Below, piece after piece: positions 58,951 through 64,000 of a stretch of 64,000 bases of DNA. This stretch comes from Hemicentrotus pulcherrimus (lineage: Eukaryota; Echinodermata; Echinoidea; Camarodonta; Strongylocentrotidae): positions 176,751-240,750 of the forward strand of contig BEXV01000157.1 of assembly GCA_003118195.1 (NCBI GenBank), written 5' to 3'. Positions within the stretch are counted from its first letter, which is position 1, and every line of letters starts with the position of its first letter. The position numbers were made by a program, and so were the translations under genes. The notes under the pieces are model-generated. The model did not search any database, had not been told where the DNA came from, and was given only the letters and a program-made list of their open reading frames with translations.

Positions 58951-61900
58951 ACGAATTAACTCTCATTATGGTGAAAGGGTAGATCGAAATGTTTGTATGC
59001 ATTTATTACTTGCGGGTGTATTAGCGCGTCCATATCATACTGATAATGTGGCGACAATTCCTATCAACGATTAATAATTAAAAGCTGAATAATGTATAAA
59101 TGACGGTCGTGATGGTGTTAGATAAGAAATTATTTGTTATGATGAAATGCAATGCTAATGATTACAGCAACTAAACAATGAAATATCTTTACCATCAGTT
59201 CTACGTTAGTTCTTAATCAAAGTAAAGTTAACAAATTATACGTATTATCGTGTAACATACATTTCTAATATTTTCAACCCGACTATCAATAGAAAGGATA
59301 AACGGCCAAAACATCAAACAAACACCATTGTGTAAATCAAATCTAGAAAACTATAAATAGGCTATATAAATTCAAATAATAATATTTTATATGATCTGTA
59401 GGGCACTAAGAGTGCTGTACTTAAAAAACATGTATTTGTAAAATGTATTTTTATATAAGATAAGAGGTTTTCTAGTGGTGGGCTTGCTCAAATATACAAT
59501 GATATCATAATTACCCAAACTGTGTTTAAAAATGGTTGTGTTCGTATTGTTTGTATACAGTGCAAATTTCCTAGGCTGCTCTAAAGGTGTTTGAATCGTC
59601 ACAGATGTATATTCATCTCTTTTTCATATCCGGAAGACGGTGGTGAATATGTGATGGCAAAATGTATCAAAGATGAGATGTTATGTACAAAAAACAGTTT
59701 TTTTTCCTCATTTTCTCTGCCGCTTCAATTTCCACCTCATTGAATGAATACCAGGGTACCTACGGCTAGAACTTCCTTCCTAGGGATGGGGTACTCCTGG
59801 TCAGGACAGACACCAAAAGTCCGTAACCGCAATGACTTTCATCACGTGTCATTGAACGTTCACTGTATCCCTCTTTTTTTTCCTTTTTTTTTTTTTCCTT
59901 TTTCTTTTTATACCTTCTTCGCTAAAAAGACACGGGCGAAGACAAGAAATCAAAAAGAAATTACAACAGCAAGCATGAGACAGGGAGAAGAAGGGGTTTT
60001 CCTCATTTTCTCTGCCGTCACTTAGATGTTATTCTAGACTAAAACCCAGGAAGCTAAAGCCATCAGTCTAGGGTAGTATACTGACGGGTCGTTTCGTGAA
60101 AAAAGAAATCGGATGCCAGTGGACACACATAGCCACATCATATACGCCATTACTCAGAGGGTGTGGGTGGTTGGATGTGCGAGAGGGAAATCATGTGCGT
60201 AGCTTCTATAAGTCTTTTTAATGAAGTACAAAGGGGAATCCGGTGTAGGGTGGGGTAGAAGGGGTGACATTTATCACAAATGGAGGACAAAATTAATGAA
60301 AAACAAAGAAACGACGTTGGTCATTCCAAAGGCAAGGACTCAAGTCTAGGGTTTAATGTATCACCTGTGCGGAAATAAGATGCTTGTTTTATTCAACACG
60401 GGATTAGGATTACCGTGTGGGAGTATTGGACGAAATTGTGGAAGTATCAATCAACAGGAACGAGAAATGAGATGGAGTCCGGGGGATAATGCTTAAAGAA
60501 AAGACAAGTCCTTGAAGCAACACTTAATTGAGATATAACAAAAATATACCTGTACTCTATTATTTAACTCCATTTTACATTCACTTTACTTTCACTCACT
60601 TTTCTAATCTTTTTTAAACTTTATTTTATATTTCTTTACTGCTATATACTTCCTGCGAATTTGAACTACTCTTAATTCAATTCAATATTCATCTTTGCTT
60701 TTCGTTTCGATACTTCCATTTACCGTTTCTCTTCTTTGCCTTACCTTAAATTAATTAATACATTGTATTACTTAAGACAAATTACTCTGATCTTCACGAT
60801 AATTTTCCTTATGTATCTAACTTATATACATATATACATATAATGGGAAAAGGAAACTGATTGACTGTCCTAGGTTCAAATTTTAATGGCACCTGAACGT
60901 GTCTTTCAGGATGATGAAAGTGCTATTCGTCTAGAATTCTAACCACAAAAACAGAGTATTCTTCTAATAATTACCAAGCATATTGCAGTCGCTAATCATC
61001 ACATTCCATAGCAACCTGTTCGATGTACCTTATAGGTTTCTAGACGGCAGTCTTGATAACATTGTGATGTATTACACTCATGCTTTTCGTACAGCTTCTT
61101 TGAAATGACCTAGCAAACAAATTGTCCCAAACTTACATTATGTACATGGGCAAAACAAAAGAACGGTGAAATGTTTTCTTAAAGGTAAAGACTAGTATTG
61201 TAAACGCCCTAAATAAAAAAAAAATGAAATTGAAGCTCTCATTACCAATCATGTGAAAGAACATGTTTTTACTAATACATGATGAAAAAAAAATATATTT
61301 GGTAAATTTGTTTCTCTCATGGTCTGTGAGAGATATAGGGTAGTCCCGTATACATCTTTCTGTGTATAGTGCTTGTAACTTTACGAAGAATGGGCCAAAT
61401 TTCTTATCATTTTGATGATTTCAGAACCTTGCAGATGCTAGATGATCAACCTTTTCTGATCGATTCCACAACGTTTCTTACACAATGCAATCGCATGACC
61501 ATAACTGGTCTTTACCTATAATACAATAAGTTACTTTTGCCAAAATGTTTCTCCCATATTCAATGTGGCCTACAAGTTGACCCAAACGTTCGAATTGCTC
61601 ACTTTTAAAATGAGCAATAGCTTTTGTCAAGCTTTATGCACAAGCATTATACCATTATCGATCAAGCTCTAAAGTCTAAAGACTTGAAAAGTTCAACCTG
61701 AAGTGCTACAAAAAGCAAAGTCAGAAAGCGGCGCAAAAACCTTGGTACCCCAGTAGTGAATTTCTGTCACTGTTTTTGAGCTCATCTTACTGCTTATACA
61801 TAAGGTTGAATCGTATTCCTGACTTATGCGAAAATCGAAAGTTATTTAATACTTATAAAGAGGAAAAGGCACCCCCTGAAGGCCTATCGTATGGTCAGTG

Positions 61901-62280
61901 GGTTATCGTCGAACGATTTTAAAGTTTTTGTGCACGTCAAATGTTCGAGTGAACGCCCGATTAGACTTGGACCCCAGGTGAAACTACCCCTCTCCACTTT
62001 CCTCTTCGGCTTGATTAGCAGGGGGAGGTGTGCTTGATTTGACGTTTAATGCCACGCGGCTTGGTGGACATCTAGCTTCGGGAGGCGACTGCCCTGCACT
62101 ATGACGCTTTAGGGCTACTTCCCGCTCCCAACGGCAAGAGTTCTGCTAGTTTAAGGACATCCTAGCGGCGCCTGACAGAAGATGAACTCATATTGTCAAT
62201 TGCCTTGAAAAGTCGACTGATAAAAAGTTTTCCCTTGGCCATGGCACTGTATATAGAAGAAGAAGAAAGTAAGGGGTCAT
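58951..62280. other. no gene recognised; GC-rich islands
   Basis: Mostly AT-rich. Moderately GC-rich islands at about 59740-60020, 60050-60250 and 61860-62250 hold no recognised product. The last one ends ATGGCACTGTATATAGAAGAAG, which may be a retroelement tail with GAA repeats, but no body was identified. Confidence 0.35.
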
Positions 62281-62283
62281 TTA

Positions 62284-62425
62284 TAGAAGAGAGTCAAAGA
62301 GAGAGAAAAGAAAGAAAGAAAGAAAGAGAAACAAAGAATAAAAGACCGAAAGAAAGATAAATATGGGGGGAAAGAAAGAAACAGAGAGAAACAGAGAGAA
62401 ACAAAAAGAAAGACAGAGAGAAAAG
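62284..62425. repeat. AAAG/AGAG purine tract
   Basis: GAAAGAAAGAAAG and CAGAGAGAAA units form a purine-rich microsatellite. Confidence 0.85.
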
Positions 62426-63602
62426 CTGGTGGGTGGAATCGGAGAAGGAGTCTCAATGGCGACCATTATGACTTTTGCTGAATTAACAGGGCGGTGTAAT
62501 TAAAATTTATGGATGTAATTGCCTTAGGTATTACAAAAACGTATTGGTTTAATTATTTTATATCATTTTTTTTTTCTTTAACAGGATGAGCCTCCAGAGG
62601 TTTTTTAATATTTCTTCATGGGCTGTAAAGTATGTCACAATTTAAAACGGCGGAGTGTTTCTATTTTGGGCATTGTGTTACCTCAAGATACAAATACATA
62701 TGACAAAGAAATTATTATATAAAGACTTTTTTTATATCCATAGTTAAGTTTTTGAAACTTGTGTAATATCATGATATTCTATTTTCAACTTCAGAGAAAA
62801 ATACGGTGTATAATATATAATATGGTGTGTATTTTCATAACACTAAGGGATTCACGTGTAGCCTATGCCTGCTCCATATAAACAATAAATGTTTTCGTTA
62901 GATTTCCATATATCAGATTTGTATTTGTTGATGCAGATTTTAATGGGCATTTATAAAGCAAACTGTCTTTAAATATCATACATAAAAACGTTTCCGAAAA
63001 TAGATTCATATTTTTTTCTTCAAAATGAAACATGTTTCCTTTGAATCTAAAAAAAAAGGAAAGGTTCATTTTTACATCAAAAATACATCTCACATGACAT
63101 CACCCGCTTTCTTTTTTTCCAAAACTCACAGAGGTGAATGACTTGTCAGTCACGGATGAAACGTGCGGAAAAGTGGGTTATGATATTAAAAATCACCCAA
63201 TATAATAATGATAACCTAATTCTCATATTTCGATGTAGCAGGCCATTTTTCATAAATTGCTAATAATGGCCATGGGCAAACAATAAGAGAGTAAGACAAT
63301 TTTAAACGACTATAATAAATATGAGGGAATAAATGTATTTTTTTTTTAAGTAAAAGGGAAATGCTACAAACATGACAAATGACAGAGAGGTTTTTAATAA
63401 TGAATGGACGAAAACAAGCGTTAAAAAAGATCCCTTTTGTACCGAGATAAATTTCAAATATTGAAAATGAATGGTGTGTCCTTGCTTTTGTATGCTTAGC
63501 CCTCAAGAAATAGACCAAGAATTACAATCAATTTATACTAATGATATTGATGCGCTTATATTTTTAATGAACAGAGATGAAAAGGTAGACTATAAACGGC
63601 GA

Positions 63603-63639
<37 letters not shown>

Positions 63640-64000
63640 AGCCAATAAAGGAGTCCGACGGCGTATATAGTAACCAACAGTTCCCAATGAATGAACGCGG
63701 ACAATTGACAAGGTCCGAACCTAACCAAAAATACAACAACACCAAATCGCCTTACAAAATGACCGCATGTATTTTTTTGGTTACTGGGATGTAACGTAAA
63801 TGAATTATATTTGGTTGTGGCGACGTACGATGTGACCAGATGACTGTCATTTTGGGTGAGACAAGTAGGACATGTTGCGGTGGACATCAGTAGAAATGGC
63901 CAGTCCTACTTAGGTGACCTCCTTTCGATAATCCTGAAGTGGCCGCCCTGCCCCCTCCCCGATGTGTTTTTACAAAAAAAGAAAATAGCATTTGTATTTA
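62426..64000. other. no gene recognised; CT microsatellite
   Basis: A perfect CT run spans about 63604-63635. Frames at 62863-63093, 63216-63518 and 63471-63794 have no supporting motif or splice context. Confidence 0.45.

Overview
The window looks like a mostly non-coding, AT-rich stretch of an animal nuclear genome. There is no bacterial or viral gene organisation, no rRNA and no intact tRNA. tRNA-derived SINEs with L2/CR1-type tails, MITE-like inverted-repeat elements, many microsatellites and short exon-like islands with GT/AG borders point to a metazoan. Several repeats resemble, from memory, those of marine deuterostomes such as sea urchins or other echinoderms; no database was searched. 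Almost all open frames over 60 codons look like chance or low-complexity frames.

Layout. 1-6 kb: AT-rich DNA with one small MITE. 6.0-15.9 kb, plus strand: four exon-like islands whose phases fit a 142-residue partial gene model of unknown family; one candidate exon lies antisense in its last intron, together with a compact KLF/SOX/POU/CRE-like motif cluster. 16-20.7 kb: no gene seen; GAT-rich satellites. 20.8-26.1 kb: the most gene-like part. On the minus strand it holds a secreted, neuropeptide-precursor-like frame (signal peptide, dibasic sites, C-terminal GKR, close AATAAA) interrupted by a single in-frame TAA, a 3'-terminal exon with its own AATAAA and several small coding-like frames. 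A candidate first coding exon lies on the plus strand.

27.9-37.9 kb is rich in mobile elements: a foldback-like element, a degenerate GGTAGTTGTCC-type minisatellite, SINE pieces and two inverted copies of a TTAA-bounded element flanking a small open frame with a C-terminal membrane segment. 38-47 kb: GC-rich islands, CT/GA repeats, a candidate start exon, a TIR element split by a 42-N assembly gap, and short Cys-rich and terminal-exon candidates. 47-57 kb: two copies of a tRNA-derived SINE, a 5'-truncated LINE reverse-transcriptase tail and long AT/AAT arrays. 57-64 kb: long purine tracts and GC-rich islands with no recognised gene.

All exon calls rest on splice-site consensus, reading-frame continuity and composition only. 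None of the protein products is assigned to a family except the LINE fragment.
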